In this document: positions 23,202 through 29,681 of the stretch, piece by piece
Position numbering within the stretch: position 1 is the first letter of the stretch
Layout: the number at the start of each line of letters is the position of its first letter
Source of the DNA: Candidatus Omnitrophota bacterium
GTDB taxonomy: Bacteria; Omnitrophota; Gorgyraeia; JABMRN01; RBG-13-46-9
Length of the DNA stretch: 29,681 nt
Reading direction: 5' to 3'
NCBI GenBank assembly: GCA_016782495.1
Contig: JADHYL010000003.1
Coordinates: 1-29,681 of the forward strand
Made by a program: the position numbers and the translations under genes
The notes under the pieces: model-generated
What the model was told of the DNA's origin: nothing
What the model saw: only the letters and a program-made list of their open reading frames with translations
The model's database searches: none

Positions 23202-23369
23202 AAGGCAAGCTTGCGTTGTTGCCTCCGCTTGCCGCTCGAAAATGGAGTCCTGCCATTTTCTCGCTGTCCCAAAAATTGCTCATTATCCAAAAATGGTTAT
23301 AACACTAAATTGCAGGATTGTATTCGCAATTTTTGAGAGTCGCTACGGCAACGAACGCAAGCTTGCCTT
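23202..23369 (-). repeat. MITE-like repeat A, copy 2
   Basis: 168 bp with terminal inverted repeats AAGGCAAGCTTGCGTTGTTG and CGAACGCAAGCTTGCCTT, one indel between them. It is the reverse complement of 20685-20849 at well over 90 percent identity by eye. It lies about 120 bases upstream of the groESL promoter -35, so the two copies bracket the whole groESL operon in opposite orientation. Confidence 0.85.
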
Positions 23370-23381
23370 TTACGCGCAGTG

Positions 23382-23582
23382 AAGCCCCCTCCGGCAGGCA
23401 TAGGGGGTTCGAGGCGAATGAGTTGGACGTAGAATTCCGTAATTTAGGAGACGGATAGAGAGGTATGGGATTTTATCCCATACCGGATTACCGGCTCATA
23501 AATTACTGGAATTCGAGGAGAAATCCTTTTCACAATATTTTGAGATGAGCCGTAGAACCCCCTATGCCTGCCGGAGGGGCTT
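23382..23582. repeat. 201-bp inverted-repeat element, B family, with central hairpin
   Basis: Ends 23382-23410 and 23555-23582 are inverted repeats of 28-29 bp differing by one G (core CCTCCGGCAGGCATAGGGGG). Inside, GAATTCCgTAATTTA pairs with TAAATTACtGGAATTC, and at the centre GGTATGGGAT-TTT-ATCCCATACC (23462-23484) is a perfect 10-bp hairpin. The whole element can fold on itself. No frame is coding. Part of the left half (TTCGAGGCGAATGA) recurs at 20630-20643. Confidence 0.8.
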
Positions 23583-23619
23583 GGCGCACGAGCCGAGAAG
23601 CTGTAACCCTCTTGTGGGA

Positions 23620-24354
23620 TTATTGAAGGGTGGAAAGAAGATAGAGGCCTTTTAGAGATAGGTGCGGGTCGACTTTTTTCATGGAGGGCGTGTACTTACT
23701 TATGAGCGCGGCATCTCCTCCCGTTGCAACAACCCTTATATTTTTTGCGATTTTTCTCCGGAACATATTTATTAGGCCGTCGCAGAAGGCGCTATAGCCG
23801 TAAATCATGCCGTTTCGTATGCTCTCTATGGTATTCTTTCCGATAAACGAACGGGTTTTCTTAAGATATGCCCTTGGGAGCATGGCGGTCCTTTCGGATA
23901 GGGATTCAAGGGACATTTTTACGCCGGGCAGTATCAAACCTCCTATATATGCGCCTTTTTCGGAAACCGCGTCAAAAGTAACTGCTGTCCCAAAATCGAT
24001 AATTAATACGGGTTTGCCGTATAGTTTTTGAGCCGCGAAAGCCGTAATAAGCCTGTCCTGGCCGATTTGGCGTTTATTGTATTCGCAAGGTAAAGGAACT
24101 TTTACATTCTCCCCGACTACGCATATCCTAACGCCTTTGATTTTTTTTCTTAATGCGTTTTTAACCTTTGTCAGCGCCTCGGGCACAACAGAAACCACCA
24201 TTATTTTATCTATTTTTTTCTTGCTTATTTTTTCCAGGAGCGTATTTATGTTTGCTTTTTTTGTGGGGGTTTTATAAACGCGCGCGATTTTTCCGTTTTT
24301 TCCCGCGAGAGCGCAATAAATATTCGTATTTCCTATATCTATGCCCAGCATCAT
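23620..24354 (-). CDS. coaX: type III pantothenate kinase
   Basis: First step of coenzyme A synthesis: pantothenate + ATP to 4'-phosphopantothenate. 244 residues, ASKHA fold. The phosphate loop is GIDIGNTNI (4-12), the catalytic GQDR has Asp100, the second phosphate motif IIDFGTAVTFD is at 118-128, and GGLILPGVKMSLESL and ATGGDA follow. This type needs a monovalent cation and is not feedback-inhibited by CoA, from family knowledge. Two ATGs in tandem begin the gene; AGGTGA at the birA stop is the ribosome site and the gap is four bases. birA-coaX is a common pairing of cofactor genes. Confidence 0.97.
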   Translation of the reverse strand: MMLGIDIGNTNIYCALAGKNGKIARVYKTPTKKANINTLLEKISKKKIDKIMVVSVVPEALTKVKNALRKKIKGVRICVVGENVKVPLPCEYNKRQIGQDRLITAFAAQKLYGKPVLIIDFGTAVTFDAVSEKGAYIGGLILPGVKMSLESLSERTAMLPRAYLKKTRSFIGKNTIESIRNGMIYGYSAFCDGLINMFRRKIAKNIRVVATGGDAALISKYTPSMKKVDPHLSLKGLYLLSTLQ

Positions 24355-24358
24355 TTGG

Positions 24359-25333
24359 TCACCTGATCAGCGTAACGTCGCCGCTTAAAAATGTTTTCAG
24401 CGAACCGTCTTCAAGTTCTACCACAATACCTCCCGTTTCATCGATGTCAACCGCCTTACCGCGTACGTTCTTTTTGTGGCTTGCGCTAATCATTATGTCG
24501 CGGCCCAGGGCAGAGGAGTAGCTTTTTAGCTCTTCCCTGAAAGAAGCAAAACCTTTTTCCTTGAATTTCACGTATTCCTCTTCTAATGCCTGAAGCAGTA
24601 TTTTAGTAAATTCCACCCTTGAAAAATCGCTTTTGGATTTACTTTCCTCCTTTATTGAAGTGGCTCCTTCGGGAACAGCTTTTTTGGAGGTGTTGATATT
24701 TATACCTATGCCCAATATGACGAAGTTTACCCTGTCCATCTCAGCCTTGAGTTCCGTGAGTATGCCGCCCGCTTTTCTGTCTGAGAGAAGAATATCGTTC
24801 GGCCACTTGATGAGCGCCTCAAGGCCGGAAAATTTCCGTATGGCCTTAACAGCGCTTATTGCCGCGACAAGTGCTATTTTAGGAACTTCGTTAGGCGAGA
24901 TATCCGGGCGCAAAATACAGGAAAGATAAATTCCTCCCTCCGGAGGCGACTCCCACCTCCTGCCTAGCCGGCCCTTACCTTTCGTCTGCTCATTCGCTAT
25001 AACAACGCTACCTTCTTTCGCGCCTTTTTCGGCAAGCTCATAAGCTATATCATTAGTGGATGTTACGCTTTCATAAGAATGGATCTCTTTTCCCAAAAAA
25101 TTTGTTTTTAGATTCCACTTTATTTCGCAAACTACGAGCCTTTCCGGCGTTTCCAGTAGTTTGTAACCCGAGTGCGGCACCGCTTCGATCACGTATCCGA
25201 TTTCGCGTAACTTCTCAATGTGCTTCCACAGCGCCTGGCGCGAGATACCGAGAGAAGAACTTATTTCCTCTCCGGAAAGATAGTCGTCTTTTTGTAGTTT
25301 GAATAGCTCCAATATTTTTTCGTTTATCTCCAT
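24359..25333 (-). CDS. birA: biotin-protein ligase with N-terminal helix-turn-helix (BirA)
   Basis: Attaches biotin to carboxylase carrier domains through biotinyl-5'-AMP; the 324-residue two-domain form can also act as a repressor. The winged helix (about 1-62) contains LSGEEISSSLGISRQALWKHIEKLR and GYVIEAVPHSGYKLL. The catalytic domain has SYESVTSTNDIA at 86-97, the biotinyl-AMP loop KGKGRLGRRWESP at 118-130 and KWPNDILL at 176-183, then a C-terminal SH3-like cap (VRGKAVDIDETGGIVVELEDG). No biotin operon lies in the window, so its regulatory targets are unknown. AAGG lies five bases before ATG 25333, and a long hairpin precedes it. Confidence 0.97.
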   Translation of the reverse strand: MEINEKILELFKLQKDDYLSGEEISSSLGISRQALWKHIEKLREIGYVIEAVPHSGYKLLETPERLVVCEIKWNLKTNFLGKEIHSYESVTSTNDIAYELAEKGAKEGSVVIANEQTKGKGRLGRRWESPPEGGIYLSCILRPDISPNEVPKIALVAAISAVKAIRKFSGLEALIKWPNDILLSDRKAGGILTELKAEMDRVNFVILGIGININTSKKAVPEGATSIKEESKSKSDFSRVEFTKILLQALEEEYVKFKEKGFASFREELKSYSSALGRDIMISASHKKNVRGKAVDIDETGGIVVELEDGSLKTFLSGDVTLIR

Positions 25334-25345
25334 ATTAACCTTATC

Positions 25346-25383
25346 AACCGGCGCGGTTGCCTATCTTGGCAACTGCGCCGGTT
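25346..25383. promoter_or_regulatory. 16-bp intercistronic hairpin between uvrB and birA
   Basis: Arms AACCGGCGCGGTTGCC (25346-25361) and GGCAACTGCGCCGGTT (25368-25383) pair over 16 positions with a single G/T, around a six-base loop. Read on the plus strand it ends in five T's like a terminator, though no plus-strand gene is present. On the coding minus strand there is no T-run. It may stabilise or process the mRNA between the two genes. Confidence 0.75.
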
Positions 25384-25387
25384 TTTC

Positions 25388-27361
25388 CTACCGTTTTCTA
25401 AGCCTTTTTTCGATCTCCTTAATCTGATCTCTCAAAACTATCGCTTTCTCAAACTGCAAATTTCTGGCAGCTTCTTTCATGTCCTCTTCAAGGTCGTTTA
25501 TGACGTTTCTTAACTCGTATTCCTCGTCGTATTCGCCGGCAACTTCTTTTATAAGCTCTTTTGCTCTTTTATAGGATTCTATGCTGTCTCTTACGGCTTT
25601 CTTAACCGTTTGCGGAGTGATGCCGTGCTCTTTATTGAAAACTGTTTGGATCTCTCTCCTTCTATTGGTCTCGTCAATCGCGTTCTTCATGGATTTTGTA
25701 ACAGTGTCCGCATACATGATTACGGTGCCGTTTACGTTCCTGGCGGCCCTTCCCGCGACCTGTATTAAAGACGTGTGGCTTCTCAGGAAACCTTCCTTAT
25801 CCGCGTCCAGAACCGCGACCAGAGAAACTTCGGGCAGATCCAGGCCTTCTCTCAATAAATTGATTCCCACAAGGCAGTCAAACTTTTTTAGCCTGAGGTC
25901 GCGCAGGATCTCAACCCTCTCTATAACGTCTATCTCCGAATGAAGATACCTTACCTTTATACCCATTTCCGCCAGATATTCCGTAAGTTCTTCGGCGAGG
26001 CGTTTTGTCAGGGTCGTGACCAATGTTCTTTCTCTTTCCTTAACGCGCTTTTTCACCTCATCTATCAAATCGTCCACCTGGCCTTCGGTGGGTCTTACCA
26101 CAATCGGCGGATCCACGAGGCCCGTGGGCCGTATAATCTGCTCAACGATAGATGCGCTTTTTGAAATTTCAAATTCGCTCGGTGTCGCGGATACGAAGAT
26201 CATTTCTTTTGTTATATCCATAAATTCGTCAAAGTTAAGGGGCCTGTTATCAAGGGCGCTCGGCAGCCTGAAGCCGTACTCAACAAGCGTCTCCTTGCGG
26301 GAACGATCGCCGTTATACATGCCCCTAAGCTGCGGCAGGGCGACATGGGATTCATCGATGATCGTTAAAAAATCTTTCGGAAAATAGTCGATAAGGCACC
26401 ACGGTCTTGAACCTTTTGGCCTGGTCGCGATATGCCTTGAATAATTTTCTATGCCGCTGCAGTAGCCCAGCTCCTTGAGCATCTCTAAATCGTAGTTTGT
26501 CCGCGTTTCGAGCCTTTCGGCTTCCAGGAGCTTGCCGCCGGACTTTAACTCGGCCAGCCGCTCTTTGAGCTCGCTCTTTATGGATCCTATCGCCTTTTCC
26601 ATTTTATCGCCTGAAGTTACAAAATGTTTTGCCGGATATACGGCGATCTTCTCCTCTTCGGAGATTGCGTTTCCGGTAAGGGGGTTTATCTTTTTTATCG
26701 ATTTTACAACGTCAAAATCCAGCTCCACCCTGTAAGCTATTTCAAGATACGCCGGGAAAATTTCGACCATATCGCCCCTCACCCGGAATTTCGCCCGTTG
26801 GAACTCGATATCGTTTCTTTCGTACTGTATATCGATAAGCTTTTTTAATATTTCTTCGCGCGTTATTTTGTCGCCTTTTTTTAACATAAGAAGCATCTGG
26901 GAGTAATCTTCCGGAGAGCCGAGGCCGTAAATGCACGAAACGCTTGAAACTATAATCACGTCCTCTCTTGACATGAGGGAACTTGTGGCGGAAAGCCTCA
27001 ATCTGTCAATATCGTCGTTTATCGACGCGTCCTTTTCGATATACATGTCGGCCTGGGGAATATAGGCCTCAGGCTGATAATAATCGTAATAACTGACAAA
27101 ATACTCTACGGCGTTCGCCGGAAAGAATTCCTTGAATTCGGCGTAGAGTTGCGCGGCGAGGGTCTTATTATGCGATATGACGAGGGTTGGTTTTTGCACC
27201 TTTTCAATCACGTTTGCCAGCGTATATGTCTTTCCGCTTCCCGTGACTCCGAGAAGCGTCTGAAAGCGATTCTTGTTTTCGAGACCGTTAGCGAGCTTTT
27301 CAATCGCCGCGGGCTGGTCCCCTTTCGGCTCGTATTCAGTCACCAGTTTAAATTTCTTCAT
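25388..27361 (-). CDS. uvrB: excinuclease ABC subunit B
   Basis: Damage-verifying helicase-like subunit of nucleotide excision repair, 657 residues. Walker A GVTGSGKT is at 38-45, the beta-hairpin that clamps DNA follows (YDYYQPEAYIPQADMYIEK), the DESH box TIIDESHVALPQ is near 336, the helicase motifs GLDLPEVSLVAVLDADKEG and QVAGRAARN lie in the second RecA fold, and the C-terminal UVR coiled coil (LEEDMKEAARNLQFEKA) binds UvrC. Its ATG overlaps the nadC stop by four bases (ATGA). Partner genes uvrA and uvrC are not in the window. Confidence 0.99.
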   Translation of the reverse strand: MKKFKLVTEYEPKGDQPAAIEKLANGLENKNRFQTLLGVTGSGKTYTLANVIEKVQKPTLVISHNKTLAAQLYAEFKEFFPANAVEYFVSYYDYYQPEAYIPQADMYIEKDASINDDIDRLRLSATSSLMSREDVIIVSSVSCIYGLGSPEDYSQMLLMLKKGDKITREEILKKLIDIQYERNDIEFQRAKFRVRGDMVEIFPAYLEIAYRVELDFDVVKSIKKINPLTGNAISEEEKIAVYPAKHFVTSGDKMEKAIGSIKSELKERLAELKSGGKLLEAERLETRTNYDLEMLKELGYCSGIENYSRHIATRPKGSRPWCLIDYFPKDFLTIIDESHVALPQLRGMYNGDRSRKETLVEYGFRLPSALDNRPLNFDEFMDITKEMIFVSATPSEFEISKSASIVEQIIRPTGLVDPPIVVRPTEGQVDDLIDEVKKRVKERERTLVTTLTKRLAEELTEYLAEMGIKVRYLHSEIDVIERVEILRDLRLKKFDCLVGINLLREGLDLPEVSLVAVLDADKEGFLRSHTSLIQVAGRAARNVNGTVIMYADTVTKSMKNAIDETNRRREIQTVFNKEHGITPQTVKKAVRDSIESYKRAKELIKEVAGEYDEEYELRNVINDLEEDMKEAARNLQFEKAIVLRDQIKEIEKRLRKR

Positions 27362-28215
27362 CCCTTTATTTCGAGGCTCATGTCTACCGATTCAACCGAA
27401 TCCGTTAGGGAGCCGATCGAGATCCTGTCTACGCCTGTTTTGGCATATTCTTCCACGTTATCTATGTTTATTCCGCCCGAGACCTCCAGGATGGGGGGAT
27501 TTGATTTTACGGCATTGCGTAACCCTACCGCTTTCTTGACGTCGTCCGATGGGAAGTTGTCGAGCATGATGATGTCGGGCTTTTGAGGAAGAACCAGCTT
27601 AAACTCTTCCAGGTTTTCCGTTTCGACTTCAATTTTTACGTTTTTTGTAACTTTATTTCGAATCTCTTTAACTAAGTTTTTCCTTATATCCATCTTGGTT
27701 ATTTTCAGGTGATTATCCTTTACCAGCACCTGATCCCATAAGCCGGATCTATGATTATAACCGCCTCCAACCGTTACCGCGTACTTCTCTAAATATCTTA
27801 AAAGCGGCAGGGTCTTTCGCGTATCATAAAGTTTGACCTTGTGCCTTTCGGTTTTTTCCGCAAAAGCCCTTACCTTTGTGGCAATGCCGCTTAAAAGACA
27901 CAAAAAATTAAGCATGGTCCTTTCGGCCGTAAGTATGGCCCTGGCGTGCCCTTCCAGAAAGATAATCTCTTTTCCTTTATATATGCGCTCGCCGTCCTCG
28001 GCCTGCGGCTTGAACCTGACGCTGTAATCAACCGCATTTATGGTCCATTCGGCGACATCCATGCCGCAAAGTATAAAATCCTCATTTGCCAATACCGCGG
28101 CCTTGACGCTCTCGAGTTTATGAATGGTCGCGGAAGTAGTCGCGTCGCCGCCCCCTATGTCCTCTTTTAGGGCGGCTTTTATGATTCTTGTGGTCCTTGC
28201 TTTGTCGAGTTTCAT
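27358..28215 (-). CDS. nadC: quinolinate phosphoribosyltransferase (nicotinate-nucleotide pyrophosphorylase)
   Basis: Joins quinolinate and PRPP to give nicotinate mononucleotide, the last committed step of de novo NAD synthesis. 285 residues, the usual size. The start has IKAALKEDIGGGDATTSAT, the N-terminal domain LEGHARAILTAERTMLNFL, and the catalytic barrel TRKTLPLLRYLEKYAV and GGGYNHRSGLWDQVLVKDNH with Arg/Lys/His residues for PRPP and quinolinate. The end has LEVSGGINIDNVEEYAKTG. It overlaps rluB and uvrB by four bases each (ATGA), so the three are translated as a coupled set. nadA and nadB are absent here. Confidence 0.98.
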   Translation of the reverse strand: MKLDKARTTRIIKAALKEDIGGGDATTSATIHKLESVKAAVLANEDFILCGMDVAEWTINAVDYSVRFKPQAEDGERIYKGKEIIFLEGHARAILTAERTMLNFLCLLSGIATKVRAFAEKTERHKVKLYDTRKTLPLLRYLEKYAVTVGGGYNHRSGLWDQVLVKDNHLKITKMDIRKNLVKEIRNKVTKNVKIEVETENLEEFKLVLPQKPDIIMLDNFPSDDVKKAVGLRNAVKSNPPILEVSGGINIDNVEEYAKTGVDRISIGSLTDSVESVDMSLEIKG

Positions 28216-28928
28216 ACCGCCTTTAGCTTTTTTAATTCTTCCTCCGCAAGCTTTCTTACCTCGCCTACTTTTAGCGTGCCGAGCTTTAAAGGTCCGTACG
28301 CTATGCGTTTAAGTTCTAACACCGGGTGGCCTATTGCTTCAAGGAGTCTGCGCACTTCCCTTTTTCTTCCCTCATGCAGAACAACTTCCAACCCCGTAAA
28401 ATCGTTTGACTTATATTTAAAAATAACTTTGTCCGCGCGGGCGCGTTTTCCTTCTATAAAAATGCCTTTTTTTATCCGCAAAAGGTCTTTTTCTTTCACG
28501 AGCCCTTTTACTTTGGCCTCGTAGACCCTTTCCATCTCAAACTTCGGGTGGGTCAGCCTGTAAGTAAATTCGCCGTCATTCGTGAGAATAATAAGCCCCG
28601 TGGTGTCCTTGTCGAGCCGGCCCACGGGATAAAGCCTGGCTTCTTTTTTCGGGACAAAATCCATGACCGTCTTTCTCCCGCGCGGATCGCCGCTTGCGGA
28701 AAGGACGTCTTTTGGTTTATTCAAAATATAGTAGAATTTTCTTTCGCTAAATTGAACTCGCCTGCCGTCTACAGTAATCTTATCTTTACTTATATCTATG
28801 CGCGAGCCTTTTTTGGTAAGAATTTCACCGTTTACTTCTACGCGGCCTTCTTCTATGATTTTCACGGCGGCTCTACGGCTCGCGACATTGGCTTTTGCGA
28901 GTGCTACCTGCAGACGGATTTTATTCAT
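28212..28928 (-). CDS. rluB: rRNA pseudouridine synthase, RsuA/RluB/RluE/RluF family
   Basis: Isomerises uridine to pseudouridine in rRNA. 238 residues. An N-terminal S4 RNA-binding domain (about 2-47, RLQVALAKANVASRRAAVKII and GRVEVNGEIL, given in part) precedes the catalytic domain with KPKDVLSAS, the catalytic motif GRLDKDTTGLIILTNDG where Asp106 is the nucleophile, and the LHEGRKREVRRLLEAIGHPV finger. Family assignment is firm; 23S (RluB) rather than 16S (RsuA) targeting is only the likeliest choice. The gene begins six bases after valS and overlaps nadC. Confidence 0.95.
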   Translation of the reverse strand: MNKIRLQVALAKANVASRRAAVKIIEEGRVEVNGEILTKKGSRIDISKDKITVDGRRVQFSERKFYYILNKPKDVLSASGDPRGRKTVMDFVPKKEARLYPVGRLDKDTTGLIILTNDGEFTYRLTHPKFEMERVYEAKVKGLVKEKDLLRIKKGIFIEGKRARADKVIFKYKSNDFTGLEVVLHEGRKREVRRLLEAIGHPVLELKRIAYGPLKLGTLKVGEVRKLAEEELKKLKAV

Positions 28929-28934
28929 CGCATC

Positions 28935-29681
28935 CTAAAGAGCTCTCAAGTTTTTCTTTAAAGACGACATTTCGAGCTTAATCGCGTCTTTTTTTTCTTT
29001 TGTCTTAGCGACAACATCCTTCGGCGCTTTGGAAACAAAATTTTTGTTTTTAAGTTTCGCTTCTATTCTTTTAAATTCGGCCCGGATATTTTCAAGTTTT
29101 TCCCCCAGGCGCTTTTTCTCTTTTTCTATATCTATCACGCCTTCGAGAGGAAGAAATATTTCTATATCTTTTATTACGGAAACAGCTGAATGGAGCGGCC
29201 TTTTCATGTCACCGGACACGTTAAATTCCTCCACGCGCGCGAGTTTGTGAATATACGTAGCGTTTGATTTTAGAATAGCGACGCTTTTTTTGTTCTCCGC
29301 TTTTATAAAAACATTTATTTTTGCGTTATGTTCCACGCGCCAGGTTGCGCGTAAATTCCTTATCGCCTGGATTATATTTATCACAAGCGCCATCTCGGCA
29401 TCTACTTTTTTGGAAATAAATCCTTTTTGCGCGTGGGGCCAGCTTGTGATCATTATGGATTTCGCGGCATGCTCCCTTGGCAGGCGCTGCCATATTTCCT
29501 CCGTTATGAAGGGCATGATTGGATGTAGCGTCCTTAAAGACTTCTCCAGCACCTTATATAAAGTAAGCTGGGTATGCGGCTCGTCTATGGTAAGCTTGGC
29601 GATTTCCAGATACCAGTCGCAGAACTCATGCCATAAAAAGTCATAGATCCTGTTCGCCGCGTCATTTATCCTGTAAGTTTC
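28935..29681 (-). CDS. valS: valyl-tRNA synthetase, C-terminal part (N-terminus beyond window)
   Basis: About 249 C-terminal residues of the class Ia enzyme; the catalytic HIGH and KMSKS regions lie beyond the right edge. The frame is open to 29681 without a start, so it is a fragment by window cut, not a truncated gene. Visible parts are the anticodon-binding helical domain NDAANRIYDFLWHEFCDWYLE and LHPIMPFITEEIWQRLP, then the ValRS-specific C-terminal coiled coil (DIEKEKKRLGEKLENIRAEF and NKNFVSKAPKDVVAK). A stop TAG at 28937-28935 is followed after six bases by the rluB ATG. Confidence 0.97.
   Translation of the reverse strand, partial: ETYRINDAANRIYDFLWHEFCDWYLEIAKLTIDEPHTQLTLYKVLEKSLRTLHPIMPFITEEIWQRLPREHAAKSIMITSWPHAQKGFISKKVDAEMALVINIIQAIRNLRATWRVEHNAKINVFIKAENKKSVAILKSNATYIHKLARVEEFNVSGDMKRPLHSAVSVIKDIEIFLPLEGVIDIEKEKKRLGEKLENIRAEFKRIEAKLKNKNFVSKAPKDVVAKTKEKKDAIKLEMSSLKKNLRAL

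Larger units (their letters stand above)
22971..23619. other. 649-bp gene-free region between groES and coaX
   Basis: Holds the groESL leader with CIRCE and promoter (23015-23079), a B-family end fragment (23169-23200), repeat A copy 2 (23202-23369) and a complete B-family inverted-repeat element (23382-23582). Positions 23080-23168 show nothing beyond a small GCCG hairpin near 23140-23160. No gene is credible; I see no terminator with a T-run after coaX. Confidence 0.85.

Noticed and set aside
23035..23382. Plus-strand open frame of 115 codons
   Set aside because: It begins inside the CIRCE dyad and spans repeat A copy 2; codon content follows the repeat, not a protein.
23560..23619. Rho-independent terminator after coaX
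   Set aside because: The hairpins there have no following T-run on the minus strand; they belong to the inverted-repeat element.

Overview
The window is a bacterial chromosome segment in which every convincing gene lies on the minus strand, so transcription runs from the right edge to the left edge. It carries 22 protein genes: 20 complete, plus valS (N-terminus missing) and apt (last few codons missing). The content is core metabolism: three other aminoacyl-tRNA synthetases besides valS, DNA replication and repair, GroESL, nucleotide and cofactor enzymes, and a primary-type sigma factor. I found no tRNA, rRNA, CRISPR array, transposase or phage gene. Several features fit a Gram-negative, uncultivated-type lineage, with Candidatus Omnitrophota or another PVC-related group as my best guess: the order recO-glyS-ppdK, the phoH-pgpH-ybeY-dgkA run, a DUF502 membrane protein, a CBS-less GuaB3-type IMP dehydrogenase, and a small lipoprotein with a DRVDQ/GNRGY motif. 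That placement is inference from gene order and memory of families, not from a marker alignment.

Layout in the direction of transcription: (1) valS(partial)-rluB-nadC-uvrB-birA-coaX (29681 to 23620) is a tight operon-like run with two ATGA overlaps and one long intercistronic hairpin. (2) 22971-23619 has no gene. It holds a hairpin-rich inverted-repeat element, one copy of a ~168-bp palindromic repeat, a consensus sigma-70 promoter and a perfect CIRCE operator. (3) groES-groEL is a self-contained transcription unit ending in a rho-independent terminator. (4) 20073-21018 has no gene. It holds the terminator, a second, oppositely oriented copy of the ~165-bp repeat nested in another repeat, 63-78 bp tandem repeats, a ~187-nt near-complete hairpin, and the guaB3 promoter with an operator-like dyad. 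(5) From 20072 to the left edge runs guaB3-dnaE-(48-bp palindrome)-small helical protein-HU-hisS-aspS-lipoprotein-phoH-pgpH-ybeY-dgkA/PAP2-DUF502-recO-glyS-ppdK-rpoD-apt, mostly with overlaps or gaps under 40 nt.

The genes work together in ordinary ways. GuaB3 and apt supply purines. DnaE, RecO, UvrB and HU serve the chromosome. PhoH, YbeY and the RNA/aaRS genes serve RNA and translation. PgpH would set c-di-AMP levels, and the DgkA-PAP2 fusion would act on undecaprenol (phosphate). PPDK gives reversible PEP/pyruvate conversion. GroESL is under HrcA/CIRCE heat-shock control.

The unusual material is mostly non-coding. The groESL operon is bracketed by inverted copies of a MITE-like repeat embedded in larger nested repeat islands. 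A 48-bp double-dyad palindrome sits between dnaE and a small uncharacterised gene. A giant hairpin lies upstream of guaB3. At protein level the best oddities are a YbeY whose third zinc-binding His is Asp, a fused lipid kinase/phosphatase, and an AspRS carrying the residues of the non-discriminating type.
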